54,419 bases of DNA, taken from the NCBI GenBank assembly GCA_903910495.1, contig CAIVZW010000611.1, positions 1 through 54,419 on the forward strand, written 5' to 3'. Numbering within the stretch: the first letter of the stretch is position 1; the number at the start of each line of letters is the position of its first letter. Below the pieces are notes generated by a model. That model saw nothing but the letters and a program-made list of their open reading frames with translations, searched no databases and had not been told where the DNA came from. The position numbers and the translations under genes were made by a program. The stretch comes from an uncultured beta proteobacterium. GTDB taxonomy: Bacteria > Pseudomonadota > Gammaproteobacteria > Burkholderiales > Rhodocyclaceae. Positions 1 to 9,595 of the stretch are shown one piece after another.

Positions 1-261
1 CAGCTCCCCACCGTCAGTAAAGCGCGTGTCATTCCCAGTGCCGCCCTCCGTTATCAGGGTAACCAGACCGGGGTCTGGAAACTGGTCGACCACGGGCTGC
101 AGTTCGTTCCGGTGAAAACAATGGCTCAAGGCGTCGACGGCCGCGTTCAAGTCATTGAAGGCTTGTCCGTGGACGAACGTGTCGTGGTCTACAGCGAGCA
201 GGCGCTTAAATCCGACAGCACCATCAAGGTCGTTGCGACACTGACAGGATCAGGGAAATGA
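1..261 (+). CDS. Membrane-fusion (periplasmic adaptor) protein of an ABC exporter, C-terminal part only
   Basis: Only the last 86 codons are in the window, read in frame 1 to a TGA at 259-261. The fragment has the beta-rich pattern of the end of HlyD/MacA-type adaptors: a segment around VIPSAALRYQGNQTGVWKL followed by VIEGLSVDERVVVYSEQ, which matches the usual 'v.v..GL..Ge.VV..g...l' ending. Such adaptors bridge an inner-membrane ABC transporter and an outer-membrane channel. The stop overlaps the start of the downstream permease (ATGA, 258-261), so the genes are translationally coupled and surely one operon. The substrate cannot be told from this fragment. Confidence 0.75.
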   Translation, partial: QLPTVSKARVIPSAALRYQGNQTGVWKLVDHGLQFVPVKTMAQGVDGRVQVIEGLSVDERVVVYSEQALKSDSTIKVVATLTGSGK

Positions 262-1463
262 TCAGCCTGGCCGGACGTGACATCCTGCACTCCTGGCCCA
301 AGTTTGTCCTGACCGGCATGGGTCTGGGGTTGCTCATCGGTGTCACGCTGAGCATGGCCGGAATCTATCGCGGTATGGTCGATGACGCCCAAGCGCTCCT
401 CTCCAACAGTGGTGCCGATCTGTGGGTCGTGCAGAAGAACACGCTCGGACCCTACGCCGAATCGTCCAGCCTGCGCGACGACATTTATCGCGACATTCTC
501 GGCCTGCCAGGGGTACGACGCGCGGCGAACGTCACCTACCTCACCATGCAAGTCAGCAAGAGCGGTAGCGAGAGTAGCAACGAAGTGCGCGTCATGGTCG
601 TCGGCTTCGAGCCCGGCCAGCCCGGCGAACCGCCTTATCTCGTTGCCGGCCGGCAGATCATGCGCAGCCACTATGAGGCCGTTGCCGACATCAAGACCGG
701 ATTCGTCGTGGGTGACCGCATCCGTATCCGCCGCCATGACTACACAGTGGTTGGCGTAACCCGGCGCATGGTGTCATCGGGCGGTGACCCGATGATCTAC
801 ATTCCGCTCAAGGACGGGCAGGAAACGCAATTTCTCAAGGACAACGACGCCATTCGCAACGAACGGTCGCGCACGGCCGCCAACCCGACGCTGAACCGTC
901 CTGGAGCACCCGGTCTGCTCGAAGCGATCCAGTCGTCACAAACCATCAGCCACAACGTCAATAGCGTACTCGTCAGTGTTGCAGAAGGGCACTCAGCGAC
1001 CGAGGTCGCGCGCAACATCGAGCGCTGGAAGCATTTGCAGGCCTATACTCAAGCCGAAATGAGCGAAATCCTGATCGCCAAACTGATCACCAACTCAGCC
1101 CGGCAGATCGGCCTGTTTCTCGTCATCCTGTCCATTGTCAGTGCGGCCATCGTGGCCTTCATCATCTACACCATGACCATCAGCAAGATTCGCGAAATCG
1201 CCGTGCTCAAGCTGATCGGCACACGCGATCGAACCATCGCCGGCATGATCCTGCAACAGGCAATCGGGCTCGGAGTCATCGGTTTCATGGTCGGCAAGAC
1301 GGTGGCCACGGTCTGGGCACCCATCTTCCCCAAATATGTTCTGCTTGAACCCGGCGACGCCGTGCGCGGTTTCGTTCTGGTCATGCTGATTTGCTCGATA
1401 GCCAGCATTCTGGCCATCCGTGTCGCACTCAAGGCCGATCCGGCGGCGGCCATTGGTGGCTGA
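258..1463 (+). CDS. ABC transporter permease, FtsX/MacB-like (DevC type)
   Basis: This 401-residue protein has one N-terminal membrane helix (about residues 15-35), a large periplasmic domain (about 40-270) and three C-terminal helices (about 280-305, 325-350, 368-390). That is the topology of MacB/FtsX/DevC permeases. The cytoplasmic loop after the second helix carries the typical sequence SKIREIAVLKLIGTRDRTI, which couples to the ATPase. With the upstream adaptor and downstream ATPase it forms a three-gene exporter resembling DevBCA or MacAB, but with ATPase and permease on separate chains as in DevBCA. Such systems export lipids, peptides or drugs; the substrate here is unknown. Its start overlaps the adaptor stop by four bases. 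Confidence 0.85.
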   Translation: MISLAGRDILHSWPKFVLTGMGLGLLIGVTLSMAGIYRGMVDDAQALLSNSGADLWVVQKNTLGPYAESSSLRDDIYRDILGLPGVRRAANVTYLTMQVSKSGSESSNEVRVMVVGFEPGQPGEPPYLVAGRQIMRSHYEAVADIKTGFVVGDRIRIRRHDYTVVGVTRRMVSSGGDPMIYIPLKDGQETQFLKDNDAIRNERSRTAANPTLNRPGAPGLLEAIQSSQTISHNVNSVLVSVAEGHSATEVARNIERWKHLQAYTQAEMSEILIAKLITNSARQIGLFLVILSIVSAAIVAFIIYTMTISKIREIAVLKLIGTRDRTIAGMILQQAIGLGVIGFMVGKTVATVWAPIFPKYVLLEPGDAVRGFVLVMLICSIASILAIRVALKADPAAAIGG

Positions 1464-1466
1464 GGA

Positions 1467-2192
1467 ATGAATACTTCAGCACACAACGACGCACTTGGCA
1501 TCCGCATAGAAGGTCTGCGCAAGCGCTACGGCGAAGGCGACACGGCTGTCGAAGCGCTCCGCGACGTCAATATGATCGTCGCCCCCGGCGAAGTGGTTGG
1601 TCTGGTTGGACCCAGCGGTTCCGGCAAGAGCACTCTGCTCAAGTGTCTGGGGGCCGTGATCGAACCGACCGCAGGCAGGATGTGGCTCGGAAATCAGCTC
1701 ATCTACGATAACGGCTGGTTGAACCGCGACCTGCGCGCCCTGCGCCGCGACAACATCGGCTTTGTCTTTCAGGCCCCTTACCTGATCCCGTTTCTCGATG
1801 TCACTGACAACGTCGCCCTGCTCCCCATGCTGGCCGGCGTTGCCAACGACAAGGCGAGAAGCCGCGCCCTCGAACTGCTCACCGATCTTGATGTCCAGCA
1901 TCGCGCCAGGGCTCAGCCCTCAAGCCTTTCCGGCGGTGAGCAACAACGTGTTTCCATCGCCCGTGCGCTGGCCAATCAACCACCGGTCATTCTCGCCGAC
2001 GAACCGACCGCGCCGCTCGACAGCGAACGGGCTCTAGGCGTCATGCGCATCCTCAATCGCATGGCCGAACAGCACAAAACCGCCATCATCGTCGTCACCC
2101 ACGACGAAAAGATCCTGCCCACCTTCAAGCGGATTTATCACATCCGCGACGGGCAGACGTATGAAGAAGCGGGGGAGGGGCGAGAGCCATAA
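1467..2192 (+). CDS. ABC transporter ATP-binding protein (LolD/MacB/DevA class)
   Basis: This 241-residue ATPase has a Walker A at about residues 50-57 (GPSGSGKST), a Q-loop (FVFQAPYLIPF), the ABC signature LSGGEQQRVSIARAL, a Walker B with catalytic Glu (VILADEPTAPLD) and the switch His (VVTHDEK). The sequence belongs to the LolD/MacB/DevA group that powers FtsX-type permeases. It starts three bases after the permease stop and presumably completes the exporter operon. The gene ends convergently with rquA, 71 bases away. Confidence 0.9.
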   Translation: MNTSAHNDALGIRIEGLRKRYGEGDTAVEALRDVNMIVAPGEVVGLVGPSGSGKSTLLKCLGAVIEPTAGRMWLGNQLIYDNGWLNRDLRALRRDNIGFVFQAPYLIPFLDVTDNVALLPMLAGVANDKARSRALELLTDLDVQHRARAQPSSLSGGEQQRVSIARALANQPPVILADEPTAPLDSERALGVMRILNRMAEQHKTAIIVVTHDEKILPTFKRIYHIRDGQTYEEAGEGREP

Positions 2193-2263
2193 ACAACCCG
2201 CCGTACTAAAAATCACGCGGCTTCAGGCTCGCGCAGGGTCGTCAGCTCAGCCAGGTCAATGTT

Positions 2264-2989
2264 TCAGCACTGCAAACTTCGGTCCTTGTGCTCGACCACC
2301 ACGCACTGATAAACGCCGCCGAAGAATGTTTTCTTGCGCCAGGAAAATTGTTCGGCATTACTGGCAAAGTGCTTTATTTCGTTTTTCCAGAGCGCTTCGG
2401 CAAAGGGTTCAAGATAGTAATTGACGAGTTTAAGAATGTATCGAATCGGCTGCCATTTCGCGGGATTATGGTAATCGACGAAAACGATCTTGCTGCCCCT
2501 GGGCAGCTTTTGCAGCATGTTATTTACAATTTCGTATTTTTTTTCATCCGGAACCTCGTGCAACAGGAAGAAGCTGCAGATCAGGTCGTAATCAACAGCA
2601 TCATCTCCACCAAAATCAGCCGCATCGCTGCGAATGACTTTGGTCCAGTCCATGCCGGCCAGTTTGCGCGTACCGTGTTCAATTTGAACGGGCGTCACGT
2701 CGGTCAGATGGAAAACGCCCTTGGCACCGATTTTCTGCGCCGCACGTGTCACCAGATCACCATAGACATGTGCCAATTGCCAGACACGCATGCCTTCCTT
2801 GATTTCATCGAGGTAAGCGCGCATCAGGCGTTGATCATTCAAAAACAGGAGAACCCGGACAACCCAGTTGCGATCAAGCGCGCGAACCCACTTGGGATCA
2901 ACATAGGCCCAGTCATAGACTTCGGTCATGTACGCGGGTACTCCGTCGTAATAAGGATCGATGGCAAGTGACGAATGATTCTCGGTCAT
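2264..2989 (-). CDS. rquA: Rhodoquinone biosynthesis protein RquA
   Basis: This 241-residue protein has a class I methyltransferase fold but the hallmarks of RquA. Near the N terminus it has VPAYMTEVYDWAYVDPK. Motif I is replaced by VYGDL (in WQLAHVYGDLVTRAA, about residue 75) instead of the glycine-rich SAM-binding loop. The C-terminal half contains FFLLHEVPDEKKYEIV, VDYHNPAKWQPIRYIL and FFGGVYQCVVVEH. From published work, RquA converts ubiquinone to rhodoquinone by putting an amino group on the ring with SAM as donor; rhodoquinone is a low-potential quinone for fumarate reduction under low oxygen. The assignment is by recalled family signatures. A good promoter lies about 220 bases upstream, so the gene is probably monocistronic. 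Confidence 0.85.
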   Translation of the reverse strand: MTENHSSLAIDPYYDGVPAYMTEVYDWAYVDPKWVRALDRNWVVRVLLFLNDQRLMRAYLDEIKEGMRVWQLAHVYGDLVTRAAQKIGAKGVFHLTDVTPVQIEHGTRKLAGMDWTKVIRSDAADFGGDDAVDYDLICSFFLLHEVPDEKKYEIVNNMLQKLPRGSKIVFVDYHNPAKWQPIRYILKLVNYYLEPFAEALWKNEIKHFASNAEQFSWRKKTFFGGVYQCVVVEHKDRSLQC

Positions 2990-3210
2990 GAATAAAATCC
3001 TGTGTTTTCTAGGCTGCTTCGAGCCCGTCGGCTGAATTATTGCGCATCAGAATCCCTGGTTGGCGCACCTGCAATGAGTGAGACATCATCCCTAACCCTG
3101 ATTCTGTCCGGTTCAACCGCACTTTCATCGGCGCAAGATGAACAGCAGACCCGGGAAACGAGAGTTAATTGACAAATCAACAGACAGGAGAGAAAACCGC
3201 AAAACCTGCG

Positions 3211-3239
3211 ATTATCCTCGTCCACGGCTGACGGGTCAA
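3211..3239 (-). promoter_or_regulatory. Predicted sigma-70 promoter for rquA
   Basis: Read on the minus strand this is TTGACC, a 17-base spacer, then GATAAT: five of six consensus bases in each box with ideal spacing. Transcription would start near 3204 and give a leader of roughly 215 bases before the rquA start at 2989. No convincing gene or terminator is seen in that leader; a 62-codon frame at 3037-3225 starts inside the promoter and looks accidental. Confidence 0.5.
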
Positions 3240-3300
3240 ACTTTGGGTTTCAAATGACACTATCTGCAAGCAGTATCCTCAATAAAACGGTGCTCAGAGC

Positions 3301-6300
3301 TTAAGCGGGCAAAGGGGAAAAAAGGGCCACCATATCGTCCTCACCGAATTTCAGATCGATGCTGCGATCTTCTGACAGAATCCCGGCCGCAAGTTCTGCC
3401 TTGCGTTCCTGCAAGGCCAGAATCTTTTCCTCAATACTGCCGGCGATGATCAGTTTATAGACAAATACCGGCTTGTCCTGACCGAGCCGGTGCGCACGAT
3501 CGGTCGCCTGATTCTCAACGGCTGGATTCCACCACGGATCGTAATGAATCACGGTATCGGCGGCCGTCAGGTTAAGACCAACCCCTCCGGCCTTCAGGCT
3601 GATCAGGAAAATCGGTACCTCGCCGGCCTGGAATCGCCGCACCGGCGTTTCACGGTCAGTGGTATCGCCGGTCAGAATAACGTAATCAAGCCCGGCCTGT
3701 TTCAACTCGACCTCGATCAGCGACAGCATGCTGGTGAATTGCGAAAAAAGCAGGATACGCCGACCTTCATCAACCTGCTCGGGCAACATGGTCATCAGCA
3801 GATCGAGCTTGGCGCGCTCCTTCACCCGCTGTGCCGAAGCCGCCTTGACCAGGCGAGGGTCACAGCAGACCTGTCGCAGTTTGAGCAGCGCATCAAGGAT
3901 GACGATCTGGCTGCGTCCGAAGCCCTTGCTGGCGACCTCTTCGCGCACCATGACATCCATCGCCGCGCGAACGGTTTCGTAAAGGTCGCGCTGGCTACCG
4001 GCGAGTTCAACCTTGCGTACGATGATCGTTTTGGGTGGCAACTCGCGCGCGACTTCTTCTTTCTTGCGGCGCAGGATGAACGGGCGTATGCGCCGCGCCA
4101 GCAGATTGCGGCGCAGCGCATCGCCCTGCTTCTCGATTGGCGTTCGCCAGTATTTGGTAAAGGTATTGCTGTCACCCAGGAAACCGGGCAGGAGGAAATC
4201 AAACTGACTCCACAACTCGCCCAGATGGTTCTCCAGTGGCGTACCCGTCAGGCAGAGCCGGTGTCGGGCATCGATCTTGCGCACTACCTCGGCACCTTGA
4301 CTGCGCGCATTCTTGACCGTCTGTGCTTCATCAAGGATGAGCAGATGATAGCGATGCCGGGTCAGTTCGTGAGCGTCTCGCCAAAGCAAGGGATAAGTCG
4401 TCAACACCACATCATGCCGAGTAATCTCGACAAACCGGCTTTTGCGTTCCGCGCCATGCAGGGAAAGGATGGACAGACTTGGGGCAAAGCGTGCGGCCTC
4501 ATTCTTCCAGTTAAATATGAGTGAAGTGGGTAATACGATCAGTGCCGGACGATCCAGCCGTCCGGCTTCCTTTTCCAGCAGCAGGTGCGCCAGCGCCTGC
4601 GCTGTTTTGCCCAGACCCATATCGTCGGCCAGAATGCCCGACAATTTTTGTTCACGCAGGAACTGCAGCCAGGCCAGGCCCTCCTTCTGGTACGAACGCA
4701 GTTCCAGCCCCAGGCCGGCGGGCGAATCAATGTGAGTGATTCCCTGCGCCACAGACAACTGGTCGGCAAGGGCCAGCACATCAGCCTGCCCACGGAACTG
4801 CCAGCGACTGGTGTCGCTGAGCTCAGCCAGACGCGGCGCGTCGAAACGCGAAAGGCGCAGTGTATTTCCGCCAGAAAAACCGTCGAAGAGATCGATCAGG
4901 GTCGCTGCCAGAGGCTTCAGGCGCGCGGCGGCAACGCGAATACGCTGATTGTCCGGCGTCTTGAGTTCGACCATCTCGTCATCAGCGATGCGCTGCAGCA
5001 AGGCCGTGTCCAGCCAGCGAGCATCCCAGCGGAACAGGGAGGCGAGCAGTGGCGCCAATGGCAAACGCTCGCCCTCGACAATAATGCCCATATCGAGGTC
5101 AAACCAGCCGCTTTCCGACTCGTGAAGTTCGGCTTCCCAGGCTTCGACTTCCAGTGCGTGATGGCGGAAGTCATCGTCAAATTCGATCTGCCAGCCGGCA
5201 CTGCGTAAGGCAGGCAGGGTTTGCTGCATGAAGCCGGGCCAGCACGCTTCATTGGCAAGGCCATACGCACTGTCAGGCGGGCTGCCAAAGGTGTGCAGTG
5301 CATAGCCCGGCACCCTTTGCAAGCCGCCTTCGGTCAGGCTTTGCATCAAGGCCTTTTCCAATTCGTAGCGGCGCAGCACACAAACCGTCTCACCATCGGG
5401 CAAGGTGGAAAACTCCCGAATATCGTCCGGTTTGATCTCTACATCCTGATAACAGAACACGGGGAGTACCACGTCGAAGTGTCCTCCCGCATAGCTCGAG
5501 GAATAATCGCGCCAGCCCCTGTTGCCATGCGTATCCAGCGTCTGCAGGCGCAACACCGGAACGGGGCTGACATCGATACGCCGAGAACGGGCATCGGCAT
5601 CATCGGCAGGTATCGGCAATTCAGGGGCGAGTGCGGTCAGCGCCTCGGCAAACCGTGCTGCCTCTTTGGCCGAAAGCGGCGGCAGTGAGAACAGGCGCTC
5701 GATAAGGTCGGGATTACCCGGCACGTCCAGCTGGCCGATCAGGCCTTCATCCAGATCGACATACCACGGGGGCTGCAACGGAATGACCAGACTGGCATCA
5801 GGCGTCGGTTTGAAGTACGGCCGCTGACGCCCGGTGCTATCGAGCCGCCAATTAACACTCGCCGGATGCGACTCGGAGAGCAGCAAGGATGAAAAATCAT
5901 TCGCCGGGCAGAGACGGCCGGTTTGTGCCATCCGCCGCAAGACCTCACCCCCGTGCTTCGGTCCCAGACCAAAGGCGCGCAGTCCGCTGTCATGGGTCCG
6001 TTCGGCCCAGAGCAGGCGAAGAATAATGACGTCTTCCTCACTCACGAACGGCGGCGGCTTGATCAAGGCCCGATCAATGCTCCACCATTCCTCGGCGCTT
6101 TCTGGGTCTCGTCCCTTGTGTACGGTGACCCCGAAAGCATCGGCATCGTATGTCCAGTGCAGGAGATAGAACACCTGGTTGCGACTGGAAAAAGCCTTGT
6201 TGGTCGTCTTGCTGACCGCCATCGACACGCGCCGCAACTCTTCCACCCAGGAAAGCACACCAGGATTGAGGCGTTCTGTTTCTTCCAAACTTTCAACAGT

Positions 6301-6318
6301 CTTTGACAACATGGGCAT
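3301..6318 (-). CDS. SNF2-family helicase-like ATPase (RapA/HepA-type superfamily 2)
   Basis: This 1005-residue protein has a roughly 540-residue N-terminal region without motifs I recognise, then a complete SNF2 motor. Motif I is LADDMGLGKT (about residue 560), motif II is LILDEAQ (about 657), motif III is CLTGTPLEN. The C-terminal RecA lobe has ILLFSQFTSML, LISLKAGGVGLNL and the motif VI box QATDRAHRLGQ (about 935). Such proteins use ATP to move on double-stranded DNA and remodel protein-DNA complexes, including RNA polymerase for RapA. The start at 6318 is bounded by an in-frame TGA just upstream. The gene follows yajQ with a 45-base gap, on the same strand as the arginine genes. The specific role is unknown. 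Confidence 0.88.
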   Translation of the reverse strand: MPMLSKTVESLEETERLNPGVLSWVEELRRVSMAVSKTTNKAFSSRNQVFYLLHWTYDADAFGVTVHKGRDPESAEEWWSIDRALIKPPPFVSEEDVIILRLLWAERTHDSGLRAFGLGPKHGGEVLRRMAQTGRLCPANDFSSLLLSESHPASVNWRLDSTGRQRPYFKPTPDASLVIPLQPPWYVDLDEGLIGQLDVPGNPDLIERLFSLPPLSAKEAARFAEALTALAPELPIPADDADARSRRIDVSPVPVLRLQTLDTHGNRGWRDYSSSYAGGHFDVVLPVFCYQDVEIKPDDIREFSTLPDGETVCVLRRYELEKALMQSLTEGGLQRVPGYALHTFGSPPDSAYGLANEACWPGFMQQTLPALRSAGWQIEFDDDFRHHALEVEAWEAELHESESGWFDLDMGIIVEGERLPLAPLLASLFRWDARWLDTALLQRIADDEMVELKTPDNQRIRVAAARLKPLAATLIDLFDGFSGGNTLRLSRFDAPRLAELSDTSRWQFRGQADVLALADQLSVAQGITHIDSPAGLGLELRSYQKEGLAWLQFLREQKLSGILADDMGLGKTAQALAHLLLEKEAGRLDRPALIVLPTSLIFNWKNEAARFAPSLSILSLHGAERKSRFVEITRHDVVLTTYPLLWRDAHELTRHRYHLLILDEAQTVKNARSQGAEVVRKIDARHRLCLTGTPLENHLGELWSQFDFLLPGFLGDSNTFTKYWRTPIEKQGDALRRNLLARRIRPFILRRKKEEVARELPPKTIIVRKVELAGSQRDLYETVRAAMDVMVREEVASKGFGRSQIVILDALLKLRQVCCDPRLVKAASAQRVKERAKLDLLMTMLPEQVDEGRRILLFSQFTSMLSLIEVELKQAGLDYVILTGDTTDRETPVRRFQAGEVPIFLISLKAGGVGLNLTAADTVIHYDPWWNPAVENQATDRAHRLGQDKPVFVYKLIIAGSIEEKILALQERKAELAAGILSEDRSIDLKFGEDDMVALFSPLPA

Positions 6319-6363
6319 CCGAACTCATCACCCCGAGGCTCTGCCTCCGGTTCAGCACAGAAC

Positions 6364-6858
6364 TCAATCGCGGAAGTTGCCGTATTTGATCGGAAAATCC
6401 GTAATTGCCTTCTTCACCAGGGCAATGGCTTCCTGCAACACATCGCGCTTGGCTCCGTTCACCCTTACGGCGTCGCCCTGAATGGCTACCTGCACTTTGA
6501 GCTTCGAGTCCTTGAGCAACTTGACGATTTTCTTGGCCAGTTCGCTCTCGATACCGATCTTGATTTTCAGCTCCTGCTTGACCTTGTCACCCGACACTTT
6601 TTGTACGCTCTGGGCGTCAAGGCGTTTTGTGCAATCCGGCTCTTTCTTCTCCATCTCGGGAAAAAGGATGTCCTTGATCTGGTTAAGCTGAAAGTCGGAA
6701 TCCGCGTACAGCATGATGAACTTGTCCTTCTCGTTCAATTCGACCTTGGCACTCGTGCCCTTGAAGTCGTGACGACCGATAATCTTTTTCCCGGCCGTAT
6801 CGATGGCATTCTTCAGCGCCACCATATCCACTTCTGATGAAAAATCGAAAGATGGCAT
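6364..6858 (-). CDS. yajQ: YajQ-family nucleotide (cyclic di-GMP)-binding protein
   Basis: This 164-residue protein starts with MPSFDFSSEVDMVALKNAID and contains GRHDFKGTSA, both diagnostic of the YajQ/UPF0234 family, whose usual length is about 160-165. YajQ members have two RNP-like folds; in Xanthomonas and Pseudomonas a homologue binds cyclic di-GMP and affects transcription. Whether this one does is inference. A consensus ribosome site (AGGAGG) precedes the start at 6858. It lies 12 bases downstream of ppnP in the long minus-strand block. Confidence 0.92.
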   Translation of the reverse strand: MPSFDFSSEVDMVALKNAIDTAGKKIIGRHDFKGTSAKVELNEKDKFIMLYADSDFQLNQIKDILFPEMEKKEPDCTKRLDAQSVQKVSGDKVKQELKIKIGIESELAKKIVKLLKDSKLKVQVAIQGDAVRVNGAKRDVLQEAIALVKKAITDFPIKYGNFRD

Positions 6859-6870
6859 CAGAGCCTCCTG

Positions 6871-7182
6871 TTAACCGAAATGACAAACGTAATGGTAGGG
6901 CTCGTCGCAGGCGATCTCGAATGACGAGTTGCCGGGAACGGTGAAAGACTGGCCCGCCGCGTAAATCACCCACTCGCTCTCGCCCTTCAAGCGCACCCGG
7001 CAGGAGCCACCGACGCCCTCCATGATTTCCGGCGCGCCGGTATTGAAGATCAACGTTGCAGGCAAAATAACGCCAACCGTCTTCCTCGATCCGTCGGCAA
7101 ACTGGACCGTATGGCTGACACACTTGCCGTCAAAGTAGATGTTGGCCTGCTTGACGACACTCACGTTATCAAACTGCGACAT
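6871..7182 (-). CDS. ppnP: Pyrimidine/purine nucleoside phosphorylase PpnP (DUF1255, YaiE family)
   Basis: I place the start at the ATG ending at 7182, giving 103 residues beginning [21 protein letters not shown] longer frame to 7296 overlaps the DUF2788 gene and adds sequence without family resemblance. The small cupin barrel is recognisable in [20 protein letters not shown] and [21 protein letters not shown]. The E. coli homologue cleaves purine and pyrimidine nucleosides with phosphate to base and ribose-1-phosphate in the cytosol. It begins two bases after the upstream stop, implying coupled translation. Confidence 0.9.
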   Translation of the reverse strand: MSQFDNVSVVKQANIYFDGKCVSHTVQFADGSRKTVGVILPATLIFNTGAPEIMEGVGGSCRVRLKGESEWVIYAAGQSFTVPGNSSFEIACDEPYHYVCHFG

Positions 7183-7184
7183 AT

Positions 7185-7397
7185 TCACATTCCCCACAAT
7201 TTTTGGAAGACAGCCTTGGCAACAAAGCCAAGCATGCCGAAAGAGAGCACGAAGAACAGGACGAAGGTACCGGTCCTGCCGGCCTTCGCCTTCCACGCCA
7301 GTTCGCCGATGATGAAAAGCATGTAAAGCATGAAGGCACCAAGCCCGAAGCTCATGCCAAACGCGGAAACCTGCTCTTCAGTCAGCCCGAAAATCAA
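7185..7397 (-). CDS. Small membrane protein, DUF2788 family
   Basis: This 70-residue protein probably uses a TTG start at 7397 (TTG ATT TTC). It has a short N-terminal motif [20 protein letters not shown] followed by two membrane helices (about 15-34 and 42-65). This resembles the small uncharacterised DUF2788 family found in beta- and gammaproteobacteria; the function is unknown. It sits six bases after argG and two bases before ppnP, so it is embedded in the arginine transcription unit. Confidence 0.75.
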   Translation of the reverse strand: MIFGLTEEQVSAFGMSFGLGAFMLYMLFIIGELAWKAKAGRTGTFVLFFVLSFGMLGFVAKAVFQKLWGM

Positions 7398-7403
7398 CGA
7401 GCG

Positions 7404-8633
7404 TCAGTTCTTGCGGCTGGCAAGATTGGCCGCAATGCGCATACGCAAGGCATTGAGCTTGATGAAGCCGCCGGCATCTTTCTGATCGTAGGCACCGGCA
7501 TCGTCCTCAAACGTCGCGATGGTTGAATCGAACAGCGAATCGGTTTTCGAATCGCGCCCGGTGACAATGACGTTACCCTTGTAGAGCTTGATCCGGACCC
7601 AGCCGTTGACCGTTTGCTGCGTGTGATCGATCAGCGTCTGCAGGGCACGGCGTTCCGGACTCCACCAGTAGCCGTTGTAGATCATGCTGGCGTAACGCGG
7701 CATCAGATCGTCCTTGAGATGGGCAACCTCGCGATCGAGCGTAATCGATTCGATAGCCCGGTGCGCACGCAGGAGAATCGTTCCGCCCGGTGTTTCATAG
7801 CAACCGCGGGACTTCATGCCCACGTAGCGGTTTTCGACCAGGTCGATGCGTCCGACGCCATGCTTGCCGCCCAGTTGATTGAGCGTGGCCAGCAACTGAT
7901 CGGCCGACAGGCGCTTGCCGTTGATCGAAACCAGATCACCCTTCTCGAATTCAAGGTCGATATATTCCGCCGCATCGGGCGCCGCTTCCGGCGACACCGT
8001 CCAGCGCCACATCGACTCTTCGGCCTCGGCTGCCGGATCTTCCAGATGACGACCCTCGTAGCTGATATGCAGCAGGTTGGCATCCATCGAATACGGAGAA
8101 CCGCCCTGCTTGTGCTTCATCTCGACCGGAATGCCATGCTTTTCGGCATAGGCCAGCAACTTCTCGCGCGAAAGCAGATCCCATTCACGCCACGGGGCGA
8201 TGACCTTGATGTTCGGTTTGAGCGCATAGGCGCCGAGTTCGAAGCGCACCTGATCGTTGCCTTTACCCGTCGCGCCGTGCACGATCGCCTCAGCCCCGGT
8301 CAGATTGACGATGTCGATCATGCGCTTGGCGATCAGCGGACGTGCAATCGAAGTGCCGAGAAGATACTCGCCTTCATAAACGGTATTCGCACGGAACATC
8401 GGGAAGACGAAGTCGCGCACGAATTCTTCACGCAGATCGTCGATATGGATGTTCTCGGGCTTGATGCCGAACTTGATCGCCTTCGGGCGCGCCGCTTCGA
8501 GTTCGTCACCCTGCCCCAGATCCGCCGTGAAGGTCACGACTTCGCATTGATAGGTATCCTGCAACCATTTGAGAATTACCGAAGTATCCAGGCCACCCGA
8601 ATACGCCAGAACTGCCTTCTTGATATCACTCAT
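7404..8633 (-). CDS. argG: Argininosuccinate synthase
   Basis: The product joins citrulline and aspartate with ATP to form argininosuccinate, the next-to-last step of arginine synthesis, in the cytosol. I choose the ATG at 8633, giving 409 residues (family about 400) beginning [19 protein letters not shown]. The PP-loop SGGLDTS is the nucleotide site. Further signatures are [20 protein letters not shown] and [19 protein letters not shown]. The frame stays open 72 codons further upstream, but that part overlaps argF. It lies 14 bases after argF. Confidence 0.97.
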   Translation of the reverse strand: MSDIKKAVLAYSGGLDTSVILKWLQDTYQCEVVTFTADLGQGDELEAARPKAIKFGIKPENIHIDDLREEFVRDFVFPMFRANTVYEGEYLLGTSIARPLIAKRMIDIVNLTGAEAIVHGATGKGNDQVRFELGAYALKPNIKVIAPWREWDLLSREKLLAYAEKHGIPVEMKHKQGGSPYSMDANLLHISYEGRHLEDPAAEAEESMWRWTVSPEAAPDAAEYIDLEFEKGDLVSINGKRLSADQLLATLNQLGGKHGVGRIDLVENRYVGMKSRGCYETPGGTILLRAHRAIESITLDREVAHLKDDLMPRYASMIYNGYWWSPERRALQTLIDHTQQTVNGWVRIKLYKGNVIVTGRDSKTDSLFDSTIATFEDDAGAYDQKDAGGFIKLNALRMRIAANLASRKN

Positions 8634-8647
8634 TTCAAACTCCACTC

Positions 8648-9583
8648 TTACGAATTTATACGTCCCAGAACCAGATATTCCATCAGTGCTTTCTGCACGT
8701 GCAGACGGTTCTCCGCCTCCTCCCAGACCGCACTTTGCGGCCCGTCGATAACCTCGGCTGAAACTTCTTCGCCGCGATGCGCCGGCAGGCAATGCAGGAA
8801 TAACGCGTCGGGACGAGCCGCACGCATCATCTCGGCGTCCACCTGCCAATCGGCGAAATCCCGCATGCGCTCTTCGTTTTCGGCTTCAAAACCCATCGAC
8901 GTCCACACATCGGTGGTCACGATATCGGCATTCTTCGCCGCCGCCATTGGATCGGCAAACTGCTCAAAGTGTCCGACACCGTAAAGCCCTGCGCGTTCAG
9001 CTTCCACCTCATAACCCGGAGGCGTCGACACATGAACAGTAAAATCCAGCACTTCAGCGGCCTGCAGCCAGGTATTGCAAACATTGTTCGAATCACCAAT
9101 CCAGGCGATCGTCTTGCCCTGAATCGGGCCGCGCTGCTCGATATAGGTGTAGATATCCGCCATGATCTGGCACGGGTGATACTCATTGGTCAGACCGTTG
9201 ATCACCGGCACGCGCGAGTACGCCGCCAAGCGTTCGATAATGCTCTGCTCGAAGGTGCGAATCATGATCACGTCGCTCATGCGCGATATCACCTGCGCCG
9301 CATCTTCGACCGGCTCGCCACGACCGAGTTGCGAATCGCGGGTATTGAGATAGATCGCCGCGCCGCCAAGCTGCTGAATGCCGGCCTCGAAAGAAAGTCG
9401 GGTGCGGGTGCTGGCCTTCTCGAAAATCATCACCAGGGTACGATCAGTCAGCGGCCAGTACTGCTTGTAGGACTTGAACTGCGCCTTGATCCAGCGCGTG
9501 CGCTCGAACAGGTAATCGAATTCTTCGCGCGATAAATCCTTGAACTGCAGAAAATGCTTGACGTCTGACTTGGCAATGGTCAT
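8648..9583 (-). CDS. argF: Ornithine carbamoyltransferase
   Basis: This 311-residue enzyme makes citrulline from ornithine and carbamoyl phosphate. The carbamoyl-phosphate site is STRTRLSFE (about residue 57), followed by HPCQIMADI and the ornithine/C-terminal signature [11 protein letters not shown]. The start [14 protein letters not shown] is typical of betaproteobacterial ArgF. It lies 12 bases downstream of argD and 14 upstream of argG, so the three act as one operon argD-argF-argG. Confidence 0.97.
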   Translation of the reverse strand: MTIAKSDVKHFLQFKDLSREEFDYLFERTRWIKAQFKSYKQYWPLTDRTLVMIFEKASTRTRLSFEAGIQQLGGAAIYLNTRDSQLGRGEPVEDAAQVISRMSDVIMIRTFEQSIIERLAAYSRVPVINGLTNEYHPCQIMADIYTYIEQRGPIQGKTIAWIGDSNNVCNTWLQAAEVLDFTVHVSTPPGYEVEAERAGLYGVGHFEQFADPMAAAKNADIVTTDVWTSMGFEAENEERMRDFADWQVDAEMMRAARPDALFLHCLPAHRGEEVSAEVIDGPQSAVWEEAENRLHVQKALMEYLVLGRINS

Positions 9584-9595
9584 GGCAGCCCTCGA

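Noticed and set aside
2288..2971. 227-codon open frame opposite rquA
   Set aside because: Antisense to a gene with specific RquA signatures; no motif of its own.
3037..3225. 62-codon frame in the rquA leader
   Set aside because: It starts within the predicted promoter spacer, has no ribosome site and no resemblance to anything I know.
7614..8984. 456-codon open frame opposite argG and argF
   Set aside because: It spans two well-defined enzymes on the other strand and shows no family resemblance.
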